Part shown: positions 7,400-15,663 of the stretch, in pieces | How the letters are laid out: every line of letters starts with the position of its first letter | Numbering within the stretch: position 1 is the stretch's first letter | Made by a program: the position numbers and the translations under genes | The notes under the pieces: generated by a model | What the model saw: the letters and a program-made list of their open reading frames with translations, nothing else | Databases searched by the model: none | What the model was told of the DNA's origin: nothing | From: Candidatus Minthenecus merdequi | GTDB lineage: Bacteria; Bacteroidota; Bacteroidia; Bacteroidales; Paludibacteraceae | Direction of reading: 5' to 3' | Assembly: GCA_018064385.1 (NCBI GenBank) | Contig: JAGHVI010000104.1 | Span: forward strand, 1 to 19,049 | Length of the DNA stretch: 19,049 bases

Positions 7400-7416
7400 T
7401 GATGAGTATATTTGTA

Positions 7417-7920
7417 TTACCAAATTTTCTTGACGCAAGTAGTAGTGAGAGAGCCTGTGACACCTTTTTCGACTCCAACACCAATTGTTCCACCAGATAT
7501 TTCGCCCGTGATTGTTGAGTTCCAAGAGAGAAGACCAAGCAAGAATGAAGCATAATCGTTGGTGATGTTGAGACTCAGCTTGTAAGTATAGCCGATACCT
7601 TCGCCTGTGTATTCGTAGGTGATGTCATCGAACTTGAAGCCTTGGTCAGTGACAACTGCATTTCCCTTGAAAATCTTGCCTTTGCAAATGAGAGCATTGT
7701 TGTTTGCTGGGTCAACGGAAATATTTATTGTGTCGAAGAGAAGGATAGGAATTTGTTTGGTGGTGTTGCTGTCTGTTTGATAATCGACTGAGCCTTTTGA
7801 TGCAGCATAGTACGTCCCAACATATTTTTCAGGACCATCTGGGTTGCTGTCGCTGTCTTTGCTGCAACTAACTGAGATAAGCATAATGGCAATAGAAGCC
7901 AAAAAGAATAATTTTTTCAT
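7417..7920 (-). CDS. Small lipoprotein of unknown function
   Basis: This 167-aa protein has a lipoprotein signal ending in SVSC (Cys19), then a flexible stretch rich in Ser, Asp and Asn, then a region rich in beta-strand pattern (for example TYEYTGEGIGYTYKLSLNI near the middle and GEISGGTIGVGV near the end). The fold could be lipocalin-like or a small beta-barrel, but I do not recognise a family. It should be anchored in the outer membrane or periplasm. It starts 7 bases after the prs stop codon, so it is probably co-transcribed with prs, with no evident functional link. The strong stem-loop before metK starts 17 bases after its stop. Confidence 0.75.
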   Translation of the reverse strand: MKKLFFLASIAIMLISVSCSKDSDSNPDGPEKYVGTYYAASKGSVDYQTDSNTTKQIPILLFDTINISVDPANNNALICKGKIFKGNAVVTDQGFKFDDITYEYTGEGIGYTYKLSLNITNDYASFLLGLLSWNSTITGEISGGTIGVGVEKGVTGSLTTTCVKKIW

Positions 7921-7927
7921 AGTAATA

Positions 7928-8860
7928 TTACATTAAATATTGTGTTGATATAGATTCGTTGTTATAGACACGACGGATAGTTTCAGCGAACATACCTGCT
8001 ATTGAAATGACGTGTACTTTAGGGCATTTTGTCGTATCGAAAGGTATGGAATCGGTGATGATAAGTTCGGTGAGCTTTGAGTTCATAATATTTTCGGAGG
8101 CTTTGCCTGAAAGGACACCGTGTGAGACCATAGCGCGGACGCTTGAAGCACCATTTTCAATCATAAGGTCAGCAGCTTTGCAGAGTGTGCCTGCCGTGTC
8201 AGCCATATCGTCAACGATGAGAACATCTTTGCCTTGAACGTCACCGATGATGCTCATATTTGAGACAACATTGGCGCGGGCACGAGTTTTGTGACAAAGG
8301 ACGAGTGGTAGGTCAAGATGCTTTGCATAGGTGGAAGCACGTTTTGAACCTCCGACATCAGGAGATGCGATAACGAGGTTGTGCAGTTGCTGTGACTTGA
8401 TGAAAGGTACATAAACTGTTGATGCGTAGAGATGGTCAACAGGAATATCAAAGAATCCCTGAATCTGGTCTGCATGGAGATCCATAGTAATAATCCGGTC
8501 AACACCAGCAACAGAGAGCATATCGGCAACAACTTTTGCACCGATTGAAACTCTTGGCTTGTCTTTACGATCCTGACGAGCCCAACCGAAATAAGGCATT
8601 ACAGCAATGATTTTGTAGGCAGATGCGCGTTTTGCTGCATCAATCATGAGCATAAGCTCCATTAGATTATCTGCGTTTGGAAAAGTTGATTGTACGAGAT
8701 AAACGTAACAACCACGGACGGTTTCGTCATACCAAACGGCAAATTCGCCATCTGAAAACTTTTGGCAAGTACATTTGCCTAGTTCGCAGCCAAGTTTTTG
8801 ACACATTTTTTCTGCCAGTGGGCGGCTGTTGGTTCCCGCAAAGACTTTATAAGGAAACAT
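7928..8860 (-). CDS. prs: Ribose-phosphate pyrophosphokinase (PRPP synthase)
   Basis: This 310-aa cytosolic enzyme transfers pyrophosphate from ATP to ribose 5-phosphate, giving PRPP for nucleotide, histidine and tryptophan synthesis. The family motifs are present: KFSDGEF (34-40), ARQDRKDKPR in the flexible loop region (94-103), DLHADQIQGFFD (127-138), and the PRPP-binding loop DVLIVDDMADTAGTL (212-226). Length fits class I bacterial PRPP synthases. It is the first gene of a minus-strand series, with the lipoprotein gene 7 bases downstream and a -7 element about 40 bases upstream of the ATG. The divergent neighbour is the TetR-led efflux operon. Confidence 0.97.
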   Translation of the reverse strand: MFPYKVFAGTNSRPLAEKMCQKLGCELGKCTCQKFSDGEFAVWYDETVRGCYVYLVQSTFPNADNLMELMLMIDAAKRASAYKIIAVMPYFGWARQDRKDKPRVSIGAKVVADMLSVAGVDRIITMDLHADQIQGFFDIPVDHLYASTVYVPFIKSQQLHNLVIASPDVGGSKRASTYAKHLDLPLVLCHKTRARANVVSNMSIIGDVQGKDVLIVDDMADTAGTLCKAADLMIENGASSVRAMVSHGVLSGKASENIMNSKLTELIITDSIPFDTTKCPKVHVISIAGMFAETIRRVYNNESISTQYLM

Positions 8861-8895
8861 TTGTATTAGGAATGAATAAGTTTTGTTGTTCGCTG

Positions 8896-8903
8896 CAAAG
8901 TTA
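8896..8903 (-). promoter_or_regulatory. -7 element of the prs promoter
   Basis: On the minus strand this reads TAACTTTG, an exact TAnnTTTG match, about 36 bases upstream of the prs start codon. The upstream side is a T/A-rich run without a clear -33 TTTG at the usual distance. Confidence 0.7.
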
Positions 8904-8981
8904 CAGATTTTTTTTTAATTTTCGTCTTAAACTGCGAATTATTTATCAACATATTTTTATTGTACTTGAATTTGACTATTT

Positions 8982-9009
8982 GAAAACTTTTGTTATTGTA
9001 AAAGTTTTC
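8982..9009. promoter_or_regulatory. Perfect 10-bp inverted repeat, candidate operator
   Basis: GAAAACTTTT (8982-8991) and AAAAGTTTTC (9000-9009) are exact reverse complements with an 8-base spacer. The site lies between the divergent prs and TetR promoters, about 55-80 bases from each -7 element. It could be an operator for the adjacent TetR protein or another factor. The distance from the nearest TetR-side promoter is greater than for a simple blocking operator, and AT-rich DNA produces such repeats more easily by chance. Confidence 0.45.
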
Positions 9010-9065
9010 CTGAACCGATTGAGATATAATGGATTACGTAATATGATATAAAGAATAACATTTTT

Positions 9066-9073
9066 TAACTTTG
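9066..9073 (+). promoter_or_regulatory. Possible upstream -7 element of the efflux operon
   Basis: TAACTTTG matches TAnnTTTG exactly and lies 37 bases upstream of a second identical element. The -33 side (TATG at 9042-9045) is poor, so this may be a weak or secondary promoter. Confidence 0.4.
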
Positions 9074-9081
9074 TATATTGC

Positions 9082-9110
9082 TTGCATTCCAAAAAAAAGA
9101 TGTAACTTTG
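9082..9110 (+). promoter_or_regulatory. Promoter of the TetR/RND efflux operon
   Basis: TTG (9082-9084), 18 bases, then TAACTTTG (9103-9110) fit the Bacteroidota -33/-7 promoter pattern. Transcription should start near 9116, about 45 bases before the TetR ATG. No other promoter is visible before TolC, so the regulator appears to head its own operon and probably controls itself. Confidence 0.7.
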
Positions 9111-9160
9111 CAGCCGTTTTTGTGGAAGTGTTCTCAATTGGAAAAAACTGAATAAATAAT

Positions 9161-9763
9161 ATGAAGGAACAACTGATAGACATGGCAGAACAGCTATTCC
9201 TGAAATACGGATTGCGTAGTGTTTCTATAGATGACATTTGCAATGAATTGCACATTTCGAAGAAAACTTTTTACCAATATTTCCGACAGAAGGAGCAGTT
9301 GGTAAAAGCATTGTTGGATAGAAGGTGTGATATAAAGGAAAACGAGTTGCCAAAATATGGAGTGGATGAGAATATGGTTGACGTCATATTGGAACACGGG
9401 TGGAAATTTGCATCGAAACAATCAGTTATTGACCGTCACATAGCGTTTATTTATGACTTGAAGAAGTATTATCCTCATCTGATGAATGATTTTACGGACA
9501 GAATGAATGTGATAGACAGACGTAATGTCAGAGCAGTTCTGATAAAAGGTCAAGAACAGGGAATGTTTCGCAAAGAACTAAATGTAAAGATGACCTCGTT
9601 TTTTCTCACCGGGATGACGACAGTGATGTTGAATGCAAAAATTGAAGGAACGACTTTGGCTGATAAAACCGGTTTCGGTATAGATGCATTTCTGAGGTTG
9701 GTATGCAACGAGACTGGAATGAAGAGATACGAACAGAGAAAAGCAGAAAAAAATACACTATAA
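9161..9763 (+). CDS. TetR/AcrR-family transcriptional regulator of the efflux operon
   Basis: This 200-aa protein has the TetR N-terminal DNA-binding domain: helix 1 with AEQLFLKYGLRSVSIDDI, then the helix-turn-helix NELHISKKTFYQYFRQKEQL (about 28-47), a close family match. The remaining helical part (about 55-195) is the ligand-binding and dimerization domain, which is not conserved in sequence. It probably represses the operon and releases DNA when bound by a pump substrate or related compound. It is the first gene, 4 bases before the TolC-type gene, so autoregulation is likely. The ligand is unknown. Confidence 0.93.
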   Translation: MKEQLIDMAEQLFLKYGLRSVSIDDICNELHISKKTFYQYFRQKEQLVKALLDRRCDIKENELPKYGVDENMVDVILEHGWKFASKQSVIDRHIAFIYDLKKYYPHLMNDFTDRMNVIDRRNVRAVLIKGQEQGMFRKELNVKMTSFFLTGMTTVMLNAKIEGTTLADKTGFGIDAFLRLVCNETGMKRYEQRKAEKNTL

Positions 9764-9767
9764 ATAT

Positions 9768-11057
9768 ATGAAACGTATAACACTATTGTTTTTTATGATG
9801 ACATTCTTTCTGAACCTGATTCAGGCTCAGCAGAAAGAATTCCTGAGTATCTCGCTCAGTGAAGCGAGAGAACTTGCAGTGAAACAGAATAGGGCATTGC
9901 AGAATGCTTCGTATGAGGTTCGAAAAGCGCATGCGCAACGTTGGCAGACGATAGCAGCTATGTTGCCACAAGTGGATTTGAATATGACATACAACAGTAT
10001 GTGTGGTTACAAGATGAAAATCCAAGGTATGGCAATTCCGATGAATCCTAATGGAACGTTAGGGCTTCAAACCTCAGTGGCAATCAACGGACAGATGGTA
10101 GTTGCTACATTGTTGAACAACATTGCTATTGATATGCAGGAAATAAATCGCGACAATGCAGAACTTGACCTTGTGGTTGATGTCGAGACAATGTATTTGA
10201 CCATTTTGGCTATGGAAAAGACTAACAATCTATTGGATACATGTGTCTTGAACCTTCGACATTTGCATAAACTTACATCATCTGCTGTCAATGTTGGTGC
10301 TGCTGAACAAACTGATGCAGACCAAATTGAAGTGCAAGTTGCACAGATGGAAAATACGTTATCAAATCAGCGCCGAGCTCTTGAGGTGGCTTACAATTCA
10401 TTGGCATTCTCAATCGGGGCTGATTCACATAGTCAACTTGTGTTGACTGATAAATTGGAGAATGTGCTGAACGTTGATGAAGCTGTCAAACTATTGGAAC
10501 GTGATTTCAATGTGGAAGATAACAATTCGTACCGCTTGGCAGAAAAGAATTTGGAACTTGCCAAGAAGAATGAACTGCTGAATTGGATGGCATATGTGCC
10601 GACACTTTCGGCATATCATCAGTATAGTGCAAAAAATTATTTTGGAAAAGATGAGGGTATGAATATGACACCTCCAAACACTATAGGAATAACATTAGCC
10701 GTACCAATATGGTCGTCAGGAAAACGTGCAGCAGGAGTAACCGAGAAGAAGATAGCAAGAATGGAGGCTGAGAATGATTTGGCAGATGCAAAAAACCAGT
10801 TGGAAATATCATACAATCAAGTGAAACACAACCTTGTGTCCGCATACGAAAACTTCGAGACACAGAAGAACAGTGTTGAGGTAATGAAACGTGTTATGTT
10901 AAGTACAACGAACAAATACCAATATGGAACAGTTTCGTCTTTTGACCTGACTAATGCCTCGACCAACTTATTGAATGCTCATACAAACTATATGCAGGCA
11001 ATATTGACATTGCTCAACACGCAAAAGGCATTCAAGCAGTTATTGGAGTTAAGATGA
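9768..11057 (+). CDS. TolC-family outer-membrane efflux protein
   Basis: This 429-aa protein has a Sec signal peptide with probable cleavage after IQA (residue 20), followed by the OEP/TolC pattern: two internally similar halves of long amphipathic helices. The first begins at SLSEARELAVKQNRALQNA and includes AELDLVVDVETMYLTILAMEK; the second includes NQLEISYNQVKHNLVSAYENFE and YQYGTVSSFDLTNASTNLLN, the usual C-terminal signature region. It forms the outer-membrane channel and periplasmic tunnel of the tripartite pump. It follows TetR after 4 bases and precedes the adaptor gene by 32 bases. Length is close to that of other Bacteroidota TolC proteins and shorter than E. coli TolC. Confidence 0.93.
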   Translation: MKRITLLFFMMTFFLNLIQAQQKEFLSISLSEARELAVKQNRALQNASYEVRKAHAQRWQTIAAMLPQVDLNMTYNSMCGYKMKIQGMAIPMNPNGTLGLQTSVAINGQMVVATLLNNIAIDMQEINRDNAELDLVVDVETMYLTILAMEKTNNLLDTCVLNLRHLHKLTSSAVNVGAAEQTDADQIEVQVAQMENTLSNQRRALEVAYNSLAFSIGADSHSQLVLTDKLENVLNVDEAVKLLERDFNVEDNNSYRLAEKNLELAKKNELLNWMAYVPTLSAYHQYSAKNYFGKDEGMNMTPPNTIGITLAVPIWSSGKRAAGVTEKKIARMEAENDLADAKNQLEISYNQVKHNLVSAYENFETQKNSVEVMKRVMLSTTNKYQYGTVSSFDLTNASTNLLNAHTNYMQAILTLLNTQKAFKQLLELR

Positions 11058-11089
11058 ATTGGTTTAAGAAATAATAAAAAATACAGAAT

Positions 11090-12094
11090 ATGAAGAAATT
11101 ATTTGTAATCATTCCGCTTCTCAGTGTATTGCTTATGACAGCTTGCAAAGAAGAAGCTGAAACAGTTGAAGAACGAATTGAACCCGTCAAAGTTAAGAAA
11201 TTGGAACTCCGTTCATTCGAGAGAATCACAACATTGTCTGTCGTTCTTCAAGGTTATGAGACACAAAATGTGTCACCATCGGTGACGGGAATCATCAAGA
11301 AAATCTATGTAGAGGAGAGTTCCCGCGTGAAGAAAGGCGATGATCTTGTGATGATGGACGAGATGCAGTATAACACTGCCAAACTGACCTTTGCAAACCT
11401 TGGCGTAGAACTTGCGCGTCTTGAGGCATTGTTGAAAACTGGTTCTGCAACAAAACAAGCGTATGATAACCTCAAAACACAGTATGATCAGACGAAAGAG
11501 AACCTGGAATTTTTGAAGGCAAACACTTATGTGAAGGCTGGTTTTTCGGGTGTTGTCTCTGCAAAAAACTATGAGGACGGTGAACTTTACAATGGTCAGC
11601 CAATCCTGACGCTTACGCAGATTTCGACACTCAAGGCAGAGGTAAATGTTCCTGAAGGGTATTTTCCTCAAATCAAAGAGGGTATGAAGATTGACATAGT
11701 GTCAGACATTTATCCAAACATAAATTTCCCAGCAATAATTGAGAAAGTTTTCCCTACAATAGACCCCTCGTCGCATACGTTCACTATAAAAGTGAAGATT
11801 CCTAATAGTTCTGAAAAACTTCGTCCAGGTATGTACACACAGGCGAGACTTCGTCTTGGTTTGGATTCAGCGATTGTTGTGCCATATCAGACAGTGCTCA
11901 AACTTCAAGGGTCAAACGTCCGTTATGTATTTGTGAACCAAAACGGGAAAGCTCGTCGTGTAGCTGTGAAAATGGGACAGCGTTTTGATGATGAGGTGGA
12001 ACTTATCTCAGACGAACTGAAGGTAGGTGATGAGTTGGTTGTTGAAGGCGAGGCACGATTGGTAGATGGTTCGAAACTTGAAATTCAGAAATAA
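11090..12094 (+). CDS. RND efflux periplasmic adaptor (membrane fusion protein), lipoprotein
   Basis: This 334-aa protein has a lipoprotein signal ending in MTAC (Cys19), so it is anchored by lipid and projects into the periplasm. The HlyD/AcrA pattern follows: a lipoyl-like half with VTGIIKKIYVEESSRVKKGDDLVMMD, a short helical hairpin (about 100-145), the returning half AGFSGVVSAKNYEDGELYNGQPI, a beta-barrel domain, and a membrane-proximal domain (VPYQTVLKLQGSNVRYVFV onward). It links the TolC-type channel to the RND permease. It is two bases upstream of the permease gene. The short hairpin resembles compact AcrA-like adaptors. Confidence 0.94.
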   Translation: MKKLFVIIPLLSVLLMTACKEEAETVEERIEPVKVKKLELRSFERITTLSVVLQGYETQNVSPSVTGIIKKIYVEESSRVKKGDDLVMMDEMQYNTAKLTFANLGVELARLEALLKTGSATKQAYDNLKTQYDQTKENLEFLKANTYVKAGFSGVVSAKNYEDGELYNGQPILTLTQISTLKAEVNVPEGYFPQIKEGMKIDIVSDIYPNINFPAIIEKVFPTIDPSSHTFTIKVKIPNSSEKLRPGMYTQARLRLGLDSAIVVPYQTVLKLQGSNVRYVFVNQNGKARRVAVKMGQRFDDEVELISDELKVGDELVVEGEARLVDGSKLEIQK

Positions 12095-12096
12095 TT

Positions 12097-15000
12097 ATGA
12101 GTATTTACAAAACTGCCATTGATAAACCTATCAGCACCACGTTGATATTCGTGGCGGTGATAGTCATTGGTCTTTTCTGTCTGGCGAAATTACCTATTGA
12201 CAACTTTCCTGAGATGGAGCCTCCGTACATTTCAGTGATGACTTCGTACGCAGGTGCGAATGCATCGGAGATTGAGACCAATGTTACTAAGATTTTGGAG
12301 AATGGCTTGAACTCGGTGGACGGATTGAAAGAGATAACTTCTTCGTCAAAAGACTATATGTCACTTGTGACCTTGGAATTTGAATGGGGTTCGAATATGG
12401 ACGAGGCGGTAAACGACATTCGTTCGGCTATCGACATGGTGTACGATAACCTGCCTGACGGGGTGTCGCGACCTCTGATTTTCAAGTTCAACACATCCTC
12501 ATTCCCTATTATTCAATATGCCATCACAGCTGATGAGTCGTACTCTGGTTTGAAGAAAATCCTGGAGGACAATGTGACCAATGTGCTCAACCGTGTGGAT
12601 GGTATTGGTAATCTTTCGTTGTCTGGCGCACCTGAGCGTTATGTCTATATTGACCTCGACCCACAGCAACTTGAAGCATATAATTTATCGGTCGAGGCTG
12701 TAGGTCAAGCTATCTCTGGTAACAACCTCAACCTTGCTTCAGGTTCAGTGAAGATGGGAGAGGAACAATATCAAATGCGAGTTCAGTCTGAGTATATAGA
12801 GTCGTCAGAGATGGAGGATATTGTTGTTGCTACAACTTCTTTGGGTAAACAGGTTTTTGTGCGAGACATAGCCGAAGTTCGCGATACCATCAAAGATGTT
12901 GCATTGGACGAACGTGTTAACGGACGTGAAGGTGTACGTTTGATTATTATGAAGCAGTCTGGTGCAAACACCGTACAGGTTTGCCGTGACGTAAACAAAG
13001 AGATGGAGAAAATCAAAAAGACTCTCCCTCCAGACATCAAGATACAGACAATTTATGACTCGTCCGAGAACATATTGAATGCCATCAATGGACTTTCTGA
13101 ATCAGTGTTCTATGCATTGCTGTTCGTTGTGCTGGTGGTATTGTTCTTTCTTGGACGTTGGCGTGCGACTATAATCATCTCACTGACAATTCCTATTTCG
13201 TTGATTGTGGCGTTTATCTATCTGAAGATGGCTGACTCATCACTCAACATAATCTCTCTTTGTTCTCTTTCTATCGCAATTGGTATGGTGGTGGATGATG
13301 CGATTGTGGTTCTTGAGAACATTACTAAGCATATTGATCGTGGCTCGAATCCTCACGAGGCTGCAATTTATGCGACCAATGAGGTTTGGGTGTCTGTTAT
13401 TGCAACGACATTGGTTATTGTGGCAGTGTTTGTGCCAATGACAATGCTTCCTGGTATGGCAGGTGTGATGTTCAAAGAGTTAGGTTGGATTGTAACTATT
13501 GTTTGCTGTACTTCGACCGCTGCTGCAATTACTCTTATTCCTATGCTATGCTCGAAACTGCTGAAGGCAAAACCAGTATCGGTGGATGCTCAGGGGCATC
13601 TGATTGAAGGCAGTTCAAAAGCTGGTTGGTACGACCGCACGGTAGTGCGTTTCCTCGATAAACTTGACGAGAAATACGCACAATTGCTTCGTTGGTGTCT
13701 CAGTCATAAACTTGCCACTATGTCCTTCTTCGTGGGGATGCTTGTCATTACACTCATTCCTGTGGTTCTTGGCGCTATTGGTACGGACTTTATGGCACAG
13801 CAGGATAACGGACGTATGTCTGTGACTGTTGAATTGCAGCGTGGTACCAGAATTGAGAAAACTATGGCTACTGCACGAGAATTGGAGGGACTGTTTATGG
13901 AGGCTTGTCCTGAAATAGAACTTATCTCTTCTTCTGCAGGTTCGAATGATGATGCTTCTATTTCAGCATTGTTCAACACAACAAACAACAACAAAATATC
14001 AATGACTATACGTTGTCCTAAAAAATTTGAACGTGAACGGACCATTTGGGAAATGGCAGAGAGCATTCGTGGGGTATTGAATCAACGTTCAGATGTTGTG
14101 TCTTATACTGTGTCAACTAATGCTGGTATGGGTGGCGGTGGAGCGTCTAACACCATTGATTTCGAAATTTATGGTTACGATTTCGACCAAACCAATATAT
14201 TGGCGGACGAGTTCAAACGCAAATTCCAGGAAATTCCAGGTGCACGAGACGTGGAGATTGACCGTGAGAAAGACCGTTCGGAACTTCAAATAATCTTCGA
14301 CAAAGAGAAACTAGCTCGTCATGGACTTTCGACATCGGTTGCAGCAATGTATATACGTAACCGTGTGACAGGTTATACAGCAGGTTACCTGAAAGAGGAT
14401 GGAGAAGAATATGATATCAGAGTACGTCTTCAAGAAAAATACCGTGATAACATGAATGACATTATGGATATGTCGCTTATGGATGCTTACGGTAAGACCG
14501 TAAAGGTTAAGGAGCTGGCTGATGTCGAGGAGTATTGGGCACCACCTGAGATTAAACGTAAATCACGTCAACGTTATGTGACCATCAAGGTTACACCAGA
14601 GGGCGTATCTATGGGTGAAATGGCAACTGCTATGCAGGTAGTAGCCGACAAAACAGATATACCTTTGGGTGTGCATTATGACTTTGGTGGAACATACGAA
14701 GACCAGCAAGAGACGTTCAGTGATATGCTTTTGTTGCTCGTGATGATTTTGATGTTGGTATATATTGTGATGGCATCGCAGTTCGAGGACTTCAAAAACC
14801 CTCTTATAATTATGACATCAGCAATTTTTGCATTGCCAGGTGTGATTGTTGGTCTGCTTATAACCAATACTACGCTTGATATGATTGGCGGACTTGGCTT
14901 TGTGCTGTTGGTTGGTATTGCAGTCAAGAATGGTATCGTGCTTGTGGATTACATCAATCTGATGCGTGAACGTGGCTACAAAATGACTGAAGCAATCGCA

Positions 15001-15312
15001 CTCTCGGGTGCATCGCGTCTGCGTCCTGTGCTTATGACTGCTATGACTACAATCCTTGGTATGGTGCCTATGGCGATTGCTTCTTCGGAAGGTTCTGAGA
15101 TGTGGCGACCAATGGGTATTGTCATCATAGGAGGTTTGACTGTATCAACATTCATTACGCTGATTGTAGTGCCATTGCTCTATGGTGTTATCAACCGTGG
15201 TGACGAACAGGCAAAACTTGAGAAACGTCGCAAATCATTTATCTTTATGCAGTTGGCAGACCCTAGTGCTGATTCAAATGCAGAGAAAACCTCTAAGACC
15301 GAAACAGTATGA
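12097..15312 (+). CDS. RND-family efflux permease (AcrB/HAE1 type)
   Basis: This 1071-aa inner-membrane protein is a proton-driven exporter of the RND superfamily with the expected internal duplication: TM1 (about 14-30), a large periplasmic loop, TM2-6 from about 335, a second periplasmic loop, and TM8-12 near the end. The proton relay residues are present: D400 and D401 in GMVVDDAIVVLENI and K944 in GIAVKNGIVLVDY. These motifs fit the hydrophobe/amphiphile (HAE1) group rather than the heavy-metal CusA/CzcA group. It should work as a trimer with the adaptor and channel encoded upstream. A charged cytosolic tail of about 40 residues ends the protein. Its stop overlaps the start of the PII-like gene (ATGA at 15309-15312). 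Substrates cannot be predicted. Confidence 0.96.
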   Translation: MSIYKTAIDKPISTTLIFVAVIVIGLFCLAKLPIDNFPEMEPPYISVMTSYAGANASEIETNVTKILENGLNSVDGLKEITSSSKDYMSLVTLEFEWGSNMDEAVNDIRSAIDMVYDNLPDGVSRPLIFKFNTSSFPIIQYAITADESYSGLKKILEDNVTNVLNRVDGIGNLSLSGAPERYVYIDLDPQQLEAYNLSVEAVGQAISGNNLNLASGSVKMGEEQYQMRVQSEYIESSEMEDIVVATTSLGKQVFVRDIAEVRDTIKDVALDERVNGREGVRLIIMKQSGANTVQVCRDVNKEMEKIKKTLPPDIKIQTIYDSSENILNAINGLSESVFYALLFVVLVVLFFLGRWRATIIISLTIPISLIVAFIYLKMADSSLNIISLCSLSIAIGMVVDDAIVVLENITKHIDRGSNPHEAAIYATNEVWVSVIATTLVIVAVFVPMTMLPGMAGVMFKELGWIVTIVCCTSTAAAITLIPMLCSKLLKAKPVSVDAQGHLIEGSSKAGWYDRTVVRFLDKLDEKYAQLLRWCLSHKLATMSFFVGMLVITLIPVVLGAIGTDFMAQQDNGRMSVTVELQRGTRIEKTMATARELEGLFMEACPEIELISSSAGSNDDASISALFNTTNNNKISMTIRCPKKFERERTIWEMAESIRGVLNQRSDVVSYTVSTNAGMGGGGASNTIDFEIYGYDFDQTNILADEFKRKFQEIPGARDVEIDREKDRSELQIIFDKEKLARHGLSTSVAAMYIRNRVTGYTAGYLKEDGEEYDIRVRLQEKYRDNMNDIMDMSLMDAYGKTVKVKELADVEEYWAPPEIKRKSRQRYVTIKVTPEGVSMGEMATAMQVVADKTDIPLGVHYDFGGTYEDQQETFSDMLLLLVMILMLVYIVMASQFEDFKNPLIIMTSAIFALPGVIVGLLITNTTLDMIGGLGFVLLVGIAVKNGIVLVDYINLMRERGYKMTEAIALSGASRLRPVLMTAMTTILGMVPMAIASSEGSEMWRPMGIVIIGGLTVSTFITLIVVPLLYGVINRGDEQAKLEKRRKSFIFMQLADPSADSNAEKTSKTETV

Positions 15313-15602
15313 AAAGTGTATTTATAGTTTTCAACCAAGCAAATACAGAACGTGTTGAGTTTATGCTCGACGAACTCGGAATTCGTGGATTCACATTTTT
15401 TGAACAGATTCAGGGTCGTGGTACAAATGATGGTGACCCACGCCGTGGAACGCATACGTGGCCTGAAATGAACTCTGCTGTTTTGACTGTAGTACCAGAT
15501 GAAAAAGTAGATGAGTTGCTTTCGGCTATCCGTAAACTTGACCATCGTAATTTGGAGGTCGGAGTCAAGGCTTTTGTGTGGAACATAGAGCAAGTCGTCT
15601 GA
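15309..15602 (+). CDS. PII-like (PG0541-family) transporter-associated signalling protein
   Basis: This 97-aa protein fits the PII superfamily ferredoxin-like fold: strand KSVFIVFNQ, helix ERVEFMLDELG, strand FTFFEQIQGRG, a T-loop-like segment about 37-55, strand SAVLTVVP, helix EKVDELLSAIRKL, and strand GVKAFVWNIEQV. It resembles the small PII-like proteins known as PG0541 family or PII-NG, which are encoded beside RND pumps. The uridylylated tyrosine of classical GlnB T-loops is not evident. It probably sits in the cytosol and senses a small molecule to tune the pump, but no ligand is known. The ATGA overlap with the permease gene shows co-translation. No terminator is clear in the 61 bases after it. 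Confidence 0.85.
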   Translation: MKSVFIVFNQANTERVEFMLDELGIRGFTFFEQIQGRGTNDGDPRRGTHTWPEMNSAVLTVVPDEKVDELLSAIRKLDHRNLEVGVKAFVWNIEQVV

Positions 15603-15663
15603 TAAATATAATTCTTTCTGAACGATGTTGACCTATACGAATTTGGATCAATAAAGTAAAATT

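Larger units (their letters stand above)
8861..9160. other. Divergent control region between prs and the efflux operon
   Basis: This 300-bp AT-rich gap contains no gene I can support. It holds a minus-strand -7 element for prs (8896-8903), a perfect 10-bp inverted repeat in the middle (8982-9009), and two plus-strand -7 elements (9066-9073 and 9103-9110) before the TetR gene. The TetR protein of the downstream gene probably binds somewhere here; the inverted repeat is a candidate site. Confidence 0.7.

Noticed and set aside
7311..7416. SAM riboswitch upstream of metK
   Set aside because: The region has a strong stem-loop but none of the SAM-I, SAM-II or SMK-box consensus segments that I can recognise.
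15603..15663. Promoter for the SH3b gene
   Set aside because: The nearest candidate (TA then TTTG) has four rather than two intervening bases and no -33 partner.
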